In this document: positions 26,584 to 36,554 of the stretch, in pieces
How positions within the stretch are numbered: position 1 is the stretch's first letter
Layout of the letters: every line of letters starts with the position of its first letter
Source: Paenibacillus xylanilyticus
GTDB taxonomy: Bacteria > Bacillota > Bacilli > Paenibacillales > Paenibacillaceae
Assembly: GCF_013359935.1 (NCBI RefSeq)
Contig: NZ_JABMCB010000159.1
Coordinates: 62,001-126,000, forward strand
Length of the DNA: 64,000 bases
Reading direction: 5' to 3'
Position numbers and translations under genes: made by a program
Notes under the pieces: model-generated
What the model was told of the DNA's origin: nothing
Databases searched by the model: none
What the model saw: only the letters and a program-made list of their open reading frames with translations

Positions 26584-29442
26584 TTGGCGAGCGAGAACAT
26601 TGTCATTAAAGGTGCGCGAGCGCACAACCTAAAGAACATTGATATCACCATCCCGCGCGACCGTTTTGTCGTACTGACCGGTCTGAGTGGCTCAGGCAAG
26701 TCCTCGCTGGCTTTTGACACGATTTATGCCGAAGGACAGCGGCGTTATGTGGAATCATTATCTGCTTACGCACGTCAGTTTCTCGGGCAAATGGAGAAAC
26801 CGGATGTCGATTCAATCGAGGGTCTGTCACCGGCCATTTCCATAGACCAAAAAACAACAAGCCGCAACCCTCGTTCCACGGTAGGAACGGTTACGGAAAT
26901 CTATGACTATCTGCGTCTGTTATTTGCACGTGTAGGGCATCCACATTGCCCGGATCATGGGGTGGAGATCACTTCCCAGACCGTAGAACAGATGGTAGAC
27001 CGCGTGATGCAGTACCCGGAACGTACCCGGTTGCAGATTCTGGCACCGATTGTCTCCGGCCGTAAGGGCGAGCACAAAAGTGTGTTTGCCGATGTATCCA
27101 AGCAGGGCTTCGTCCGTGTGCGGGTAAACGGGGAACTGCGTGATTTATCTGAAGATATCCAGTTAGAGAAAAATAAAAAGCATACCATCGAAGTGGTGGT
27201 CGACAGGATCGTAGTCAAGGAAGATGTACAGGCCCGTCTGGCCGATTCCATTGAAACGGCACTGAATCTGTCCGGAGGACAGCTGCTGGTTGATATTATG
27301 GGGGAAGAAGAGCTGCGCTTCAGTTCGAATTTTGCCTGCCCGGTGTGCGGATTCAGTATTGAAGAGCTGGCGCCACGGATGTTTTCCTTCAACAGTCCGT
27401 TCGGAGCCTGCCCGGATTGTGATGGACTGGGTGTAAAAATGATCGTAGACCCAGATTTGCTCGTTCCCGATCGCAGCAAAACGATTGAGGAAGGCGCATT
27501 TGATGCCTGGACAGGCGGAACGTCCACTTATTATCCGCAGTTCCTGAAATCGGTATGCGAACATTTCAACATTCCACAGGATGTACCAGTTGAGGATCTT
27601 CCAGCTGATCAGATGAACAAGTTGTTGATGGGTACAGGTTCGGAGAAAGTCCGTTTCCGGTATGAGAATGATTTTGGACAACGTAAGGAAGCCATGGTTA
27701 CCTTTGAAGGGATCGTTAACAACCTGGAACGCCGTTATCGGGAGACGGCATCCGAAGGGATTCGGGAGTTTATTGAAGGTTACATGAGTGCGAAGCCTTG
27801 TGGTACCTGCAAAGGACACCGATTGAAACGGGAAAGCTTGGCCGTTACCATCAACGATCACAACATGGCGTATGTGACCAGCCTGTCCATCGGGGAAGCA
27901 GGTCGATTCTTCGAATCGCTGCAGCTTAGCGAGAAGGAACAAGCTATTGCCAAACTGATTCTGAAAGAAATCAATAGCCGTCTCGGCTTCCTGGTGAATG
28001 TCGGTCTCGATTACCTGACCCTGAGCCGGGCTGCCGGAACGCTGTCCGGTGGTGAAGCTCAGCGTATTCGTCTGGCTACGCAGATCGGTTCCAGCCTGAT
28101 GGGCGTGCTGTACATTCTCGACGAGCCGAGTATCGGTCTGCATCAACGGGATAATGACCGTTTGATCTCGACACTTGCTCACATGCGGGATATCGGTAAC
28201 ACCCTGATCGTCGTTGAGCATGATGAAGATACGATGCTGGCAGCCGACTATATTATCGACATCGGTCCAGGTGCGGGAATTCACGGTGGTACCATCATGT
28301 CACAGGGTACGCCGGAAGAGATTATGAATGACGAAAATTCGTTGACAGGCCAGTACCTGAGTGGACGCAAGTTTATTCCTGTACGGACTGAACGCCGCAG
28401 TGTGGGAGACCGCTGGCTGGAAGTGCGGGGTGCCAAGGAGAATAACCTGAAGAACCTGAATGTGAAAATTCCGGTAGGTGTATTTACGGCAGTCACGGGT
28501 GTATCCGGCTCAGGTAAATCAACACTGATTAATGAAATTCTGTACAAAACACTCGCGCGTGATCTGAACCGTGCACGTGTGCGTCCTGGACAGCACAAAG
28601 AGATCCGGGGTCTGGAACATATCGATAAGGTCATCGATATTGACCAATCGCCAATCGGCCGCACACCGCGTTCCAACCCGGCTACGTACACAGGTGTCTT
28701 TGATGATATCCGTGATCTGTTTGCCCAGACGAATGAAGCGAAAGTGCGTGGTTATAAAAAAGGCCGGTTCAGCTTCAACATCAAAGGCGGACGCTGTGAG
28801 GCTTGCCGCGGGGATGGAATTATCAAGATTGAAATGCACTTCCTGCCCGATGTCTATGTCCCTTGTGAAGTCTGCAAAGGCAAACGGTACAACCGGGAAA
28901 CGCTTGAAGTGAAATATAAAAACAAAAATATTGCCGATGTACTCGAAATGACCGTTGAGGATGCCACGCATTTCTTCGAGAACATTCCAAAAATTCATCG
29001 CAAATTGCAGACACTGCTTGATGTAGGCCTAGGCTATATTAACTTGGGTCAACCTGCAACGACATTGTCCGGTGGTGAAGCGCAGCGTGTGAAGCTTGCT
29101 TCCGAGCTGTATCGCCGCAGTACAGGCAAAACCATTTATATTCTGGACGAGCCTACAACGGGTCTTCATGTCGATGATATCGACCGTTTGCTGAATGTAC
29201 TTCATCGTCTGGTGGATTCGGGTGAATCGGTTTTGGTGATTGAGCATAACCTGGACGTTATCAAAACAGCCGATTATATCGTGGATCTGGGTCCTGAAGG
29301 TGGTAGTGGTGGCGGAACCATCGTTGCGACGGGTACGCCGGAGGATATTATTAAGGTGGAAGCCTCTTATACAGGCAAGTACCTGAAACCAGTATTGGAA
29401 CGCGACACGGAACGAAGCAAGACGCTGCAATTGACAGAGTAG
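26584..29442 (+). CDS. uvrA: Excinuclease ABC subunit A
   Basis: This 952-residue damage-recognition ATPase of nucleotide excision repair has two ABC modules. The first Walker A is GLSGSGKSS near residue 33 and the second is GVSGSGKST near residue 640. Each module has a signature of the form LSGGEAQR. Zinc-binding clusters CPVCGF..CPDCDG (near 255-283) and [15 protein letters not shown] (near 739-766) are intact. The TTG start at 26584 is supported by GAGAGGATGG upstream and the family N-terminus [15 protein letters not shown]. It acts with UvrB, whose gene lies upstream across the repeat region. Confidence 0.97.
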   Translation: MASENIVIKGARAHNLKNIDITIPRDRFVVLTGLSGSGKSSLAFDTIYAEGQRRYVESLSAYARQFLGQMEKPDVDSIEGLSPAISIDQKTTSRNPRSTVGTVTEIYDYLRLLFARVGHPHCPDHGVEITSQTVEQMVDRVMQYPERTRLQILAPIVSGRKGEHKSVFADVSKQGFVRVRVNGELRDLSEDIQLEKNKKHTIEVVVDRIVVKEDVQARLADSIETALNLSGGQLLVDIMGEEELRFSSNFACPVCGFSIEELAPRMFSFNSPFGACPDCDGLGVKMIVDPDLLVPDRSKTIEEGAFDAWTGGTSTYYPQFLKSVCEHFNIPQDVPVEDLPADQMNKLLMGTGSEKVRFRYENDFGQRKEAMVTFEGIVNNLERRYRETASEGIREFIEGYMSAKPCGTCKGHRLKRESLAVTINDHNMAYVTSLSIGEAGRFFESLQLSEKEQAIAKLILKEINSRLGFLVNVGLDYLTLSRAAGTLSGGEAQRIRLATQIGSSLMGVLYILDEPSIGLHQRDNDRLISTLAHMRDIGNTLIVVEHDEDTMLAADYIIDIGPGAGIHGGTIMSQGTPEEIMNDENSLTGQYLSGRKFIPVRTERRSVGDRWLEVRGAKENNLKNLNVKIPVGVFTAVTGVSGSGKSTLINEILYKTLARDLNRARVRPGQHKEIRGLEHIDKVIDIDQSPIGRTPRSNPATYTGVFDDIRDLFAQTNEAKVRGYKKGRFSFNIKGGRCEACRGDGIIKIEMHFLPDVYVPCEVCKGKRYNRETLEVKYKNKNIADVLEMTVEDATHFFENIPKIHRKLQTLLDVGLGYINLGQPATTLSGGEAQRVKLASELYRRSTGKTIYILDEPTTGLHVDDIDRLLNVLHRLVDSGESVLVIEHNLDVIKTADYIVDLGPEGGSGGGTIVATGTPEDIIKVEASYTGKYLKPVLERDTERSKTLQLTE

Positions 29443-29790
29443 GCAGTATGAATGTATGGAAACCATGATGTATATCCTGACAACCTGCTCATGGCAGATC
29501 AGGGTAGATCATATTTATATTCAATGACCCTTCTTTTTGTTGAAGGGCGAGGCATTGATTTTCCGATGAATGCCCTGCTCTTCCGAAAAGAGGGGTCATT
29601 TAATTATGCCACCGTAGTGAGCATTATGGTGATGTGATTGAAAGTGTTTACAGGGATCAAAGTCCGAACTGGATTTTTTTCATTTTTCTGGATGATAGGG
29701 CTTGCATTACTAGCGGGGTACAGATAACATAGAGGAAGATATTAGGGTATACGTTAGCTGTTCAACTATGGTGAGGAGGTCTGTCTATCC
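29443..29790 (+). other. Gene-poor gap between uvrA and the small membrane protein
   Basis: No convincing gene is present; a 61-codon open frame here has no RBS and overlaps the hairpin. The main content is the long imperfect hairpin at 29523-29600. The last ~100 bp lead into the next gene and should hold its promoter, but I cannot fix hexamers with confidence. Confidence 0.6.
29523..29600. repeat. 78-nt imperfect palindrome downstream of uvrA
   Basis: The outer 15 bases (29523-29537) pair with 29586-29600 with a single G-U. Inside, GAAGGGCGAGGCATT pairs with AATGCCCTGCTCTTC with two G-U and one mismatch. The loop is about 12 bases. No T tract follows, so it is not a standard terminator. Confidence 0.7.
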
Positions 29791-30000
29791 ATGCTGTTTG
29801 CGGAAGCTGCCACGGCGAGTACATCCAATTTTAATGCATTTGATATTTTTGTCCTCTTATTTACGATCATTATTTTTATTGGCGTGGTTCGCCTGCTTCG
29901 AGCACCGAAGAAAAATCTGTTTGCAATCGGATTTGCAGTGGTTAGTTTGCTTGTCTTTCTTATGACGGATTATGCGATGATTAAGAACTGGTTCAGTTAG
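29791..30000 (+). CDS. Small membrane protein, DUF2759-like
   Basis: This 69-residue protein has two hydrophobic helices (about 18-37 and 45-62) joined by a basic loop, RLLRAPKKN. Size and pattern resemble the DUF2759 family of short Bacillales membrane proteins of unknown function; that match is from memory of the pattern and is only moderate. The gene is well supported by GAGGAGG 14 bases before ATG 29791. It appears monocistronic, with a terminator 44 bp downstream. Confidence 0.7.
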   Translation: MLFAEAATASTSNFNAFDIFVLLFTIIIFIGVVRLLRAPKKNLFAIGFAVVSLLVFLMTDYAMIKNWFS

Positions 30001-30043
30001 GGAGATCCTTCTAAGGCGTTTGAAAATAGCAAAGGGAACAGAC

Positions 30044-30080
30044 AAAACACTTTCCAGAGAAATAGCGGAGGGTGTTTTTT
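30044..30080 (+). terminator. Terminator after the small membrane protein
   Basis: AAACACTTTCC pairs imperfectly with GGAGGGTGTTT across an 11-base loop, followed by a T run. Confidence 0.65.
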
Positions 30081-30269
30081 GTGTTGGTGGGCAACGTGCG
30101 AAGCAAACATTGTACAAGTAAAAGTAGGACTGAAAACATTTGTACAGGAAGAATATGTATGTTAAATTGGAGGATACCGATATAGCAGATGATAGAGAAT
30201 GAAATCCATAGATTTGGATGGTAGGATGGTTGCATAACGGAGGATATATGGAGAGGGTTAGGTGAAAAG

Positions 30270-31436
30270 ATGAGATCGTTGGGGAAAAAGTGCATGGCGA
30301 TGTGCATGGCTGCTGTACTCTCGTTGAGTGCTGTGGCTACGGCTGGAGCGGCGGAGTCGACAGCTGGCATGAAAGCAAAAGTAGTCGATGGACAAGTGTA
30401 TGTTAGTGCTGCTGACTTGGTTAAGGCCATTGGTGGAGACGGAAAATATGATGCCAAAACCGGAACCTATCAGTACAAGGGCAATGAAGCTGTTCCTAAA
30501 GTGATTGAGAAGGTGTCGCCATCCGTAGTTGGCATCATCGGCAAAGCGGACGAGGGACAAGAAGGAATCACAACGGACCGTTATAACTTGGCTCATGGCA
30601 CAGGCGTCATTATACGCTCCAATGGCTGGATCGTGACCAACGCACATGTGGTGGATGGATTAAGCAATGCCGTTGTCGTGACGACCGATGGCAATACATA
30701 TAAAATTACAAAAACATATAGTGATCCTCTGAGTGATCTGGCTCTGATCAAAATTAATGCCAAATCGCTCAAACCGGCGACATTCGCCAAAGCTTCCCAG
30801 ACCTCGGTCGGTGAGACGGTTATCGCTATTGGAACACCCATTTCCTTTTCTCTGCGAAATTCGGCAACGGTAGGTGTCATTAGTGGTCTGAACCGCGGGG
30901 TTGAAGCAACCTATCGCTTGATTCAGACAGACACAGCCATTAATCCGGGGAACAGCGGGGGACCTCTGGTTAACCTCAAGGGGGAGGTCGTCGGCATTAA
31001 TTCAATGAAATTTTCAGCGGTGGGTGTGGAGAATATGGGATTCTCGATTCCTGTGGATACCGTTCAATATATCATCAATCAGTTTTTTGAATACGGCAAA
31101 ATCAAACGCGCAAGTCTCGGTCTGCAGCTGGAAGAGAGCTGGTCTGCGATTGTGGGTCTGCCTACGGACGATCCATTAACGGTCACGGGCGTACTGTCCA
31201 ATGAAGCGAAGAAAGCCAAGATTAAGGATGGGGACGTCTTATACAGCGTAGCGGGCACGCGTGTTTCTTCCGTAGTAGATATTAATGAACTACTCAAGAA
31301 GTATACCCCAGGGCAAAAGGTGAAGCTGTTGATGCAGACCAACGGAGATATCGTCACACGTACTTTGGTACTTGCGGATCGCGCGGATATTCAGGACGTG
31401 GAAGATGAGCTGTTTCCGGTAGAGGAAGAACAATAA
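30270..31436 (+). CDS. Secreted HtrA/DegP-like serine protease with an N-terminal stalk
   Basis: This 388-residue protein has a signal peptide (MAMCMAAVLSLSAVATAGAA) and then a ~45-residue segment (VVDGQVYVSAADLVKAIGG) resembling a copper-amine-oxidase N-terminal-like module. A trypsin-like S1C domain follows at ~75-285, and a PDZ domain at ~290-370. The catalytic triad is visible: His in TNAHVVDG, Asp in SDLALIKI, Ser in NPGNSGGPL. Unlike typical Bacillus HtrA it has no N-terminal membrane anchor beyond the signal, so it is probably secreted. The next gene starts 43 bp downstream and is likely co-transcribed. A surface protein quality-control role is inferred. Confidence 0.88.
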   Translation: MRSLGKKCMAMCMAAVLSLSAVATAGAAESTAGMKAKVVDGQVYVSAADLVKAIGGDGKYDAKTGTYQYKGNEAVPKVIEKVSPSVVGIIGKADEGQEGITTDRYNLAHGTGVIIRSNGWIVTNAHVVDGLSNAVVVTTDGNTYKITKTYSDPLSDLALIKINAKSLKPATFAKASQTSVGETVIAIGTPISFSLRNSATVGVISGLNRGVEATYRLIQTDTAINPGNSGGPLVNLKGEVVGINSMKFSAVGVENMGFSIPVDTVQYIINQFFEYGKIKRASLGLQLEESWSAIVGLPTDDPLTVTGVLSNEAKKAKIKDGDVLYSVAGTRVSSVVDINELLKKYTPGQKVKLLMQTNGDIVTRTLVLADRADIQDVEDELFPVEEEQ

Positions 31437-31479
31437 AGCCCGGTGAGCGACCCGGAATCAGAGAGGACGAATAAACGGA

Positions 31480-33378
31480 ATGAAGAAGTCATTTTTACGT
31501 GTGCTCAGCACAGGGGTGTTGACCGGGATGCTGACCATCGGTGCTGTTATGCCTGTATGGGCAGCCGAGTATACAACGAGTGAACTGCGGATTCAAGCGG
31601 GAAGCTCAAGTGCCTACATTAACGGCAGCAAGCAGGCTATCGCCAAACCGTATAAGGTCAAGGGCGTGACGATGGTACCCGTGGGTGTGTTCAAAAAGGC
31701 GTTTGGCAGCGAAATTCGGCTGGAGAAAAATGATGTCGTCAAAATCAAGGAAGGTCCCCATACCGTTACCTTAACCATTGGCAGTTCCATTGGCTGGGTG
31801 GACGGAGTCAAAAAAGAGATGGGCACTGCTCCCAAAATGGTGAATGGGGTGCTGATGGTTCCACTTCGTGCGGTAGCTGCGGGCATTGGAGCAACAATCG
31901 CTCCAAGCAGTTCGGGGGAAGTAGTCATCCGGTTATTGCAGACCGATGATTCCGTGGATGAGGATGAGGACGGTATTAACCTCGATGCAGGCAAAACAAG
32001 AATCGGCAACAGTTATTACGGCTGGTCCATTAATTACCCGGCAGATCTGATGGTCTTACAGACGGGTGAGCAGGAACGCATGATGACTTTTGGCTCCGCG
32101 GACAGCAGCTATTATCTCGAAGTGTACGTCAGTGATCAGGATGTGGCGCTGGATTCGGACGACATGCTGCAGCAGTTGGTTCAGGAGGCGAAGCAGTCGG
32201 GAGATACGGTGCTGGACCGGGAATCGGTTTCCAAAGGCAAGACGCCTTATGCTCGGATTGTAGTAAAAGATGTGGATGGCATGTTATGGGAGATGCGGCA
32301 GTACATTAATGATGGGCGTCAATATGACGTTTACCTGGCGGATTATGATGCACTGAACTACAAGGATCTGAACAAACGTGCCGCGCTCCTCAACTCATTC
32401 CAGCCTACTTATGTTCAGTCGGATCGGACCATTAAGGATCTATCCACCGTAGATAATGGCATGCGTTCCGGATGGAATGACGACTACGGCATCGAACTGA
32501 ATGTCCCAGCTGGCTGGTCCATGGATAATACACAGATGACTTATGAGTCCAAAGATGGAGCGTTTCTGCAATTACGCGTGACCTCAGCGCCAACTGGGGC
32601 TACCGTAAAAGACTGGAGCGGCCAACTGGACAAATGGATGCGGGAAACGTTCACACCCGAAAGTTATGAACCGATTCGTTCGTATACCATAGATGTTTCT
32701 GGCGAAACGGCGGAGGTGAATGAGTTCCGGTATAACTTCGGTGATGGATGGCAGACGGAGTTCGATGTTCTTTTGCAGAAAAACGGTTATCGCTATTACG
32801 CGGAGTACACATTCCCTGAAGAGCAGACTCAGGATCGGGAATGGTTTGAGCGGATCATGAAGAGCGTTGTGATTGATTTTGATACGGTATCTGATAACTT
32901 CGGTCAGCTGGATGAAGATCCGTATTTGACGGATAAAACGAAGACGGTAACACGCACGTCCAAACGGTACCAGTACAGTGTGGATATTCCGCGCTACTGG
33001 ACGGCGTATAATGACAGATTTGAGTATTCTCCGGTCGTTTATACGTTCACAGGTGGACAATTCTCCATCAACGTGACTGAAGAGCAATCGGTTGAAATGA
33101 CCGTCAGTCAACTGAGAGAGGCCTATGAGGAAGCTGCGAAAACGCGGAAAAACTTCAAGCTGCTGAACAGTGGAGAGATGACCATTGCAGGCGTGCCAGC
33201 GTTTTCCTTTACGTATCATGAACTGGACAATGGTGTGCCGTATACCGGGCAGCAAATTGTTTTTGAACAGAATGGAACGACGTATACGATTACGACGGGG
33301 CTGAATGATGCCAATAAAACCGATGTTCAGACTGCAGCGCTGGAAAAAGCGGTGAATTCATTTACTTTTACGAAATAA
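31480..33378 (+). CDS. Secreted protein: copper-amine-oxidase-N-like domain plus three tandem PsbP-like modules
   Basis: This 632-residue protein has a signal peptide ending near PVWAAE. Residues ~30-155 form a Cu_amine_oxidN1-like domain (GVTMVPVGVFKKAFGSEI, NGVLMVPLRAVAAGIGATI), a module common in Paenibacillus surface proteins and thought to be structural. Three further modules of similar shape follow (~165-310, ~325-470, ~490-632). Each begins with a YSVDIP- or YGIELNVPAGW-like strand and ends in a K/R-rich helix, resembling PsbP/DcrB-like folds. There is no enzyme signature. RBS AGAGGACG precedes ATG 31480. It shares a transcript with the protease upstream. Confidence 0.75.
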   Translation: MKKSFLRVLSTGVLTGMLTIGAVMPVWAAEYTTSELRIQAGSSSAYINGSKQAIAKPYKVKGVTMVPVGVFKKAFGSEIRLEKNDVVKIKEGPHTVTLTIGSSIGWVDGVKKEMGTAPKMVNGVLMVPLRAVAAGIGATIAPSSSGEVVIRLLQTDDSVDEDEDGINLDAGKTRIGNSYYGWSINYPADLMVLQTGEQERMMTFGSADSSYYLEVYVSDQDVALDSDDMLQQLVQEAKQSGDTVLDRESVSKGKTPYARIVVKDVDGMLWEMRQYINDGRQYDVYLADYDALNYKDLNKRAALLNSFQPTYVQSDRTIKDLSTVDNGMRSGWNDDYGIELNVPAGWSMDNTQMTYESKDGAFLQLRVTSAPTGATVKDWSGQLDKWMRETFTPESYEPIRSYTIDVSGETAEVNEFRYNFGDGWQTEFDVLLQKNGYRYYAEYTFPEEQTQDREWFERIMKSVVIDFDTVSDNFGQLDEDPYLTDKTKTVTRTSKRYQYSVDIPRYWTAYNDRFEYSPVVYTFTGGQFSINVTEEQSVEMTVSQLREAYEEAAKTRKNFKLLNSGEMTIAGVPAFSFTYHELDNGVPYTGQQIVFEQNGTTYTITTGLNDANKTDVQTAALEKAVNSFTFTK

Positions 33379-33389
33379 AGAAGTTGATG

Positions 33390-33417
33390 CCGGAAGGTCA
33401 AAGACCTTCCGGTTTTT
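33390..33417 (+). terminator. Terminator after the protease operon
   Basis: CCGGAAGGTC pairs perfectly with GACCTTCCGG across AAA, followed by five T. Confidence 0.9.
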
Positions 33418-33439
33418 CTATTTCAAAATGAATCCAATA

Positions 33440-33588
33440 TTACACAGAACGAAGAGTGCAGAACCAATCTGAAGAAGCGGAGCGTTCGCCTTTATCACGG
33501 GATTTTCCCCTTTCGTAAAGGGAATCAAAAAAATCCGGGGATAACAGCGATCGGAAGATGGTACTGCAATCGGAGTGGTAGAGTGTAA
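33440..33588 (+). repeat. ~150-nt structured element, copy upstream of the U32 gene
   Basis: Ends TTACAC (33440-33445) and GTGTAA (33583-33588) pair. Inside, TGCAGAACCA (33457-33466) pairs with TGGTACTGCA (33559-33568). A long apical hairpin pairs CGCCTTTATC and CGGGATTTT with AAAATCCGG and GGATAACAGCG. Conserved unpaired motifs are ACGAAGAG, CTGAAGAAGCGGAGCG, CGATCGGAAG and ATCGGAGTG. It is 279 bp upstream of the next start codon. The rest of 33379-33866 holds two tiny frames with good RBSs (11 and 20 codons, from ~33611 and ~33689) and no real gene. Confidence 0.75.
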
Positions 33589-33866
33589 AATTATAAGTCA
33601 AGAGGTGGAAATGAAAATGGTAAACGGTTTTTTCAGGAAAGCGTAGAAGAGTGAGTGCAGAAGTGGTACAATATATTAGTTCAGGAGTTATGACTGCTGA
33701 TCTGATAAATAAAGATGACTGTAGGCTTGGGAATCAGGCAATACAGACATAATGTATAGATATAGCGATACAGTGACAATGAAGACGTACAGAATGAAGG
33801 TACAAGCTAAGCGTATGAGGATACAGGGATGAAATCCGGCTACGGCCGGTTATGGGGAGGATCTAC

Positions 33867-36380
33867 ATGAAAACAGCAACATTACGAAGAGAAGACGTCG
33901 AGCTTCTGGCACCCGCAGGTGACTGGGATTGTATGCGTTCGGCGGTAGCCAATGGCGCGGATGCGATTTTCTTCGGAGTCGAAAAGTTTAATGCACGGGC
34001 ACGCGCGAACAATTTCCGCATGGAAGAGCTGCCGGAGATTATGGCGTTTTTGCACAGTTATGGCGTAAAAGGGTTTTTGACCTTTAATATATTGATTTTT
34101 GAAAATGAATTGACGGATGCGAAGGAACTGATTGACGCATGTGTCGATGCAGGCGTGGACGCCGTGATTGTACAGGATTTGGGCTTGGTCAAACTGATTC
34201 GCGAGATCTCACCGGATTTCCCGATTCACGGTTCCACTCAAATGACGATTACATCACCGGAAGCGGTTGAATTTACGAAGCCATTTAATATGGAGCGTGT
34301 CGTTCTTGGACGGGAGAACAATCTGAAGCAGATTCAGAAGATTGGGGAACAGGCGAAGCTTCCGATGGAAGTTTTCGTGCATGGTGCGCTGTGTGTGTCG
34401 TATTCGGGACAATGTCTGACCTCCGAGATGTGGGGTGGACGTTCTGCGAACCGTGGGGAATGTGCACAGGCTTGCCGTTTGCCATATGACTTGATGATCG
34501 ACGGAGAGCATAAGCCGATGGGTGACGTTGCATATCTGCTGTCTCCGAAGGATCTGGCTGCAATTGACCTGATGCCGGAACTGATCGAGGCAGGCGTAAC
34601 TTCTTTCAAAATCGAAGGACGTCTCAAAACGCCTGAATACGTGGCGAACGTGGTCAGCAAATATCGCAAAGCGATCGACCGTTACTTCGACGGCGACAAT
34701 ACGCCACCAAGCAAGGAAGAAATTCGTGAGTTGCAGCAAAGCTTCTCCCGAGGATTCACACATGGTTTCCTGGACGGTACAAACAACAAACAGCTGGTTG
34801 ACGGTACGTTCCCGAAAAGCCGTGGTGTCTACCTTGGTCGCGTGGATCAAGTCCTGCGTGATGGCGTGGTCCTCAAGCTGGATGCACCTGTTAAACGTGG
34901 AGACGGCATTGTATTCGACGCCGGAGACCCAACGCAGAAGGAAGAAGGCGGACGCGTATATGATGTGCGTCGCAAAGGCGTGAAAATCGAAGGCGAGGCT
35001 GGTGAAGGCTGGATCGTGGACATCGTGCCAGGCCGCAGTGACGTGGACCTGCGCCGCGTGAAGGTTGGCGACAAAGTATGGAAAACGAATGACCCTGCGC
35101 TGGACAAACGTCTGCGTCAAAGCTTTGAAACCGAGAAACCGTACCGTGTATTCCCGGTAAAAGTAAAAGTGATCGGCAGCCCAGGGCAGCCGCTTAGCAC
35201 TTGGTGGACAGACGTGCAGAAAGGCACGACCGTCCGGATCGATTCCGAGATGGAACTGGATATTGCCCAGAAGCGTCCGATGACTTATGAATTGCTCGAG
35301 GAGCAATTCGGACGTCTGGGCGGAACGGTGTTCCAGCTGGAGGAACTGGACGTCAACCTGCACGGTGACGTCATCATCCCGATGCGCGAGCTGAATAACA
35401 TTCGCCGTCAGGCGGTGGAACAGCTCGCGGGCGAGCGCCCTAAACCGCCCGTCTACGTGAAACGGGCGGTAGAGGTTTACGGCGATGCGGTTAAACCGGC
35501 ATCGCCAGTGACTCGCGGTCAAGCGGAGCTGACCGCGCTCTGCCGCAGCCTGCCTCAAGTAGAGGCAGCGCTGGAAGCAGGTGTCGGCATGATCTACGCC
35601 GACTTCGAATTTATCAAGCAGTTCCCGGCAGCCGTGGAAGCCGTACACGCTGCTGGCCGCAAGATTGCCTTGGCAACGCCGCGCATTCATATGCCTGGCG
35701 AGAACGGATACCACAACAACATCCTGCGTCTGAAGCCGGACGCTGTGCTGGTACGTAATACAGGTGCGCTGTACTTCTACCTGCGCCACCGGATGGAGAA
35801 CCCGGATGCGGTTCATCCGGAACTGATTGGTGACTTCTCATTGAACATCGCCAACCATAAGGCTGTTGAACTGTTCCTGGAAGCAGGATGTGACTGGATC
35901 ACACCATCCTATGACCTGAACATTCAACAAATGGTCGATCTGCTGGGTAATTCCCGTACAAGCCAGACTGAAGTGGTTATTCATCAGCATCTGCCGATGT
36001 TCCATACGGAGCACTGCGTATACTGTACGTTTATGAGTGAAGGAACGGACTATACGAACTGTGGACGCCCTTGTGAAGAACAGCGTGCTTCCCTGCAGGA
36101 CCGGATTGGCATGTCCCACCCGGTACGTGTGGATGAAGGCTGCCGCAATACCGTTTATAACGCAGTGGAACAGTCGGGTGCCGAGTATCTGACCAACTTT
36201 ATGGACCTGGGTGTATCCCGTTACCGTGTGGAGTTCCTGGAAGAGACACCGGAGCAGGTTATGGAAGTTATTGACCTGTACAACCGTGCACTTCGCGGCG
36301 AGATCAGCGGTACACAAGTGTGGAAAACATTGAAAGCAACCAACCAACTGGGCGTTACGCGTGGTCAATTGGTGAAATAA
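33867..36380 (+). CDS. Long U32 peptidase-family protein with DUF3656 (RlhA/TrhP-type)
   Basis: This ~837-residue protein begins with the U32 signature ELLAPAGDWDCMRSAV. The family cysteine cluster CVSYSGQCLTSEMWGGRSAN..CAQACRLPYD lies at ~170-215. A DUF3656-type middle region covers ~370-520. The last third is a second TIM-barrel-like segment with more cysteines (HTEHCVYCTF, NCGRPCEEQR). Family members RlhA and TrhP carry out rRNA or tRNA 5-hydroxylation using Fe-S and prephenate-linked chemistry rather than proteolysis. RNA modification is therefore likelier than a peptidase here. GGGGAGG six bases before ATG 33867 fixes the start; ATG 33852 is upstream in frame. Confidence 0.88.
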   Translation: MKTATLRREDVELLAPAGDWDCMRSAVANGADAIFFGVEKFNARARANNFRMEELPEIMAFLHSYGVKGFLTFNILIFENELTDAKELIDACVDAGVDAVIVQDLGLVKLIREISPDFPIHGSTQMTITSPEAVEFTKPFNMERVVLGRENNLKQIQKIGEQAKLPMEVFVHGALCVSYSGQCLTSEMWGGRSANRGECAQACRLPYDLMIDGEHKPMGDVAYLLSPKDLAAIDLMPELIEAGVTSFKIEGRLKTPEYVANVVSKYRKAIDRYFDGDNTPPSKEEIRELQQSFSRGFTHGFLDGTNNKQLVDGTFPKSRGVYLGRVDQVLRDGVVLKLDAPVKRGDGIVFDAGDPTQKEEGGRVYDVRRKGVKIEGEAGEGWIVDIVPGRSDVDLRRVKVGDKVWKTNDPALDKRLRQSFETEKPYRVFPVKVKVIGSPGQPLSTWWTDVQKGTTVRIDSEMELDIAQKRPMTYELLEEQFGRLGGTVFQLEELDVNLHGDVIIPMRELNNIRRQAVEQLAGERPKPPVYVKRAVEVYGDAVKPASPVTRGQAELTALCRSLPQVEAALEAGVGMIYADFEFIKQFPAAVEAVHAAGRKIALATPRIHMPGENGYHNNILRLKPDAVLVRNTGALYFYLRHRMENPDAVHPELIGDFSLNIANHKAVELFLEAGCDWITPSYDLNIQQMVDLLGNSRTSQTEVVIHQHLPMFHTEHCVYCTFMSEGTDYTNCGRPCEEQRASLQDRIGMSHPVRVDEGCRNTVYNAVEQSGAEYLTNFMDLGVSRYRVEFLEETPEQVMEVIDLYNRALRGEISGTQVWKTLKATNQLGVTRGQLVK

Positions 36381-36449
36381 ACGGATCGTAGGTTACAACG
36401 ATTAGGACGGCAAGCATAAAAGCAAGCAACTAGCAACAAGGCATGAAGC

Positions 36450-36488
36450 AACCCCAAACTCTGCGTTACGGAGCTCTTGGGGTTTTTT
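36450..36488 (+). terminator. Terminator after the U32 gene
   Basis: AACCCCAA pairs with TTGGGGTT, with an inner ACTC/GAGCT stem and a run of T. Confidence 0.85.
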
Positions 36489-36554
36489 CTGTAAAAGGGA
36501 CAGGTGGATTGAGAGTTACTCTTAACCGTCAGAACGCATAAGGAGGCGAAACAC

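Noticed and set aside
27163..28284. 373-codon minus-strand frame inside uvrA
   Set aside because: uvrA motifs are continuous on the plus strand; the reverse product shows no recognisable domain.
29452..29637. 61-codon frame downstream of uvrA
   Set aside because: It lacks an RBS and overlaps the long hairpin; composition does not look coding.
34254..35816. 520-codon minus-strand frame within the U32 gene
   Set aside because: Antisense shadow of a well-supported gene, with composition typical of reverse-frame translation.
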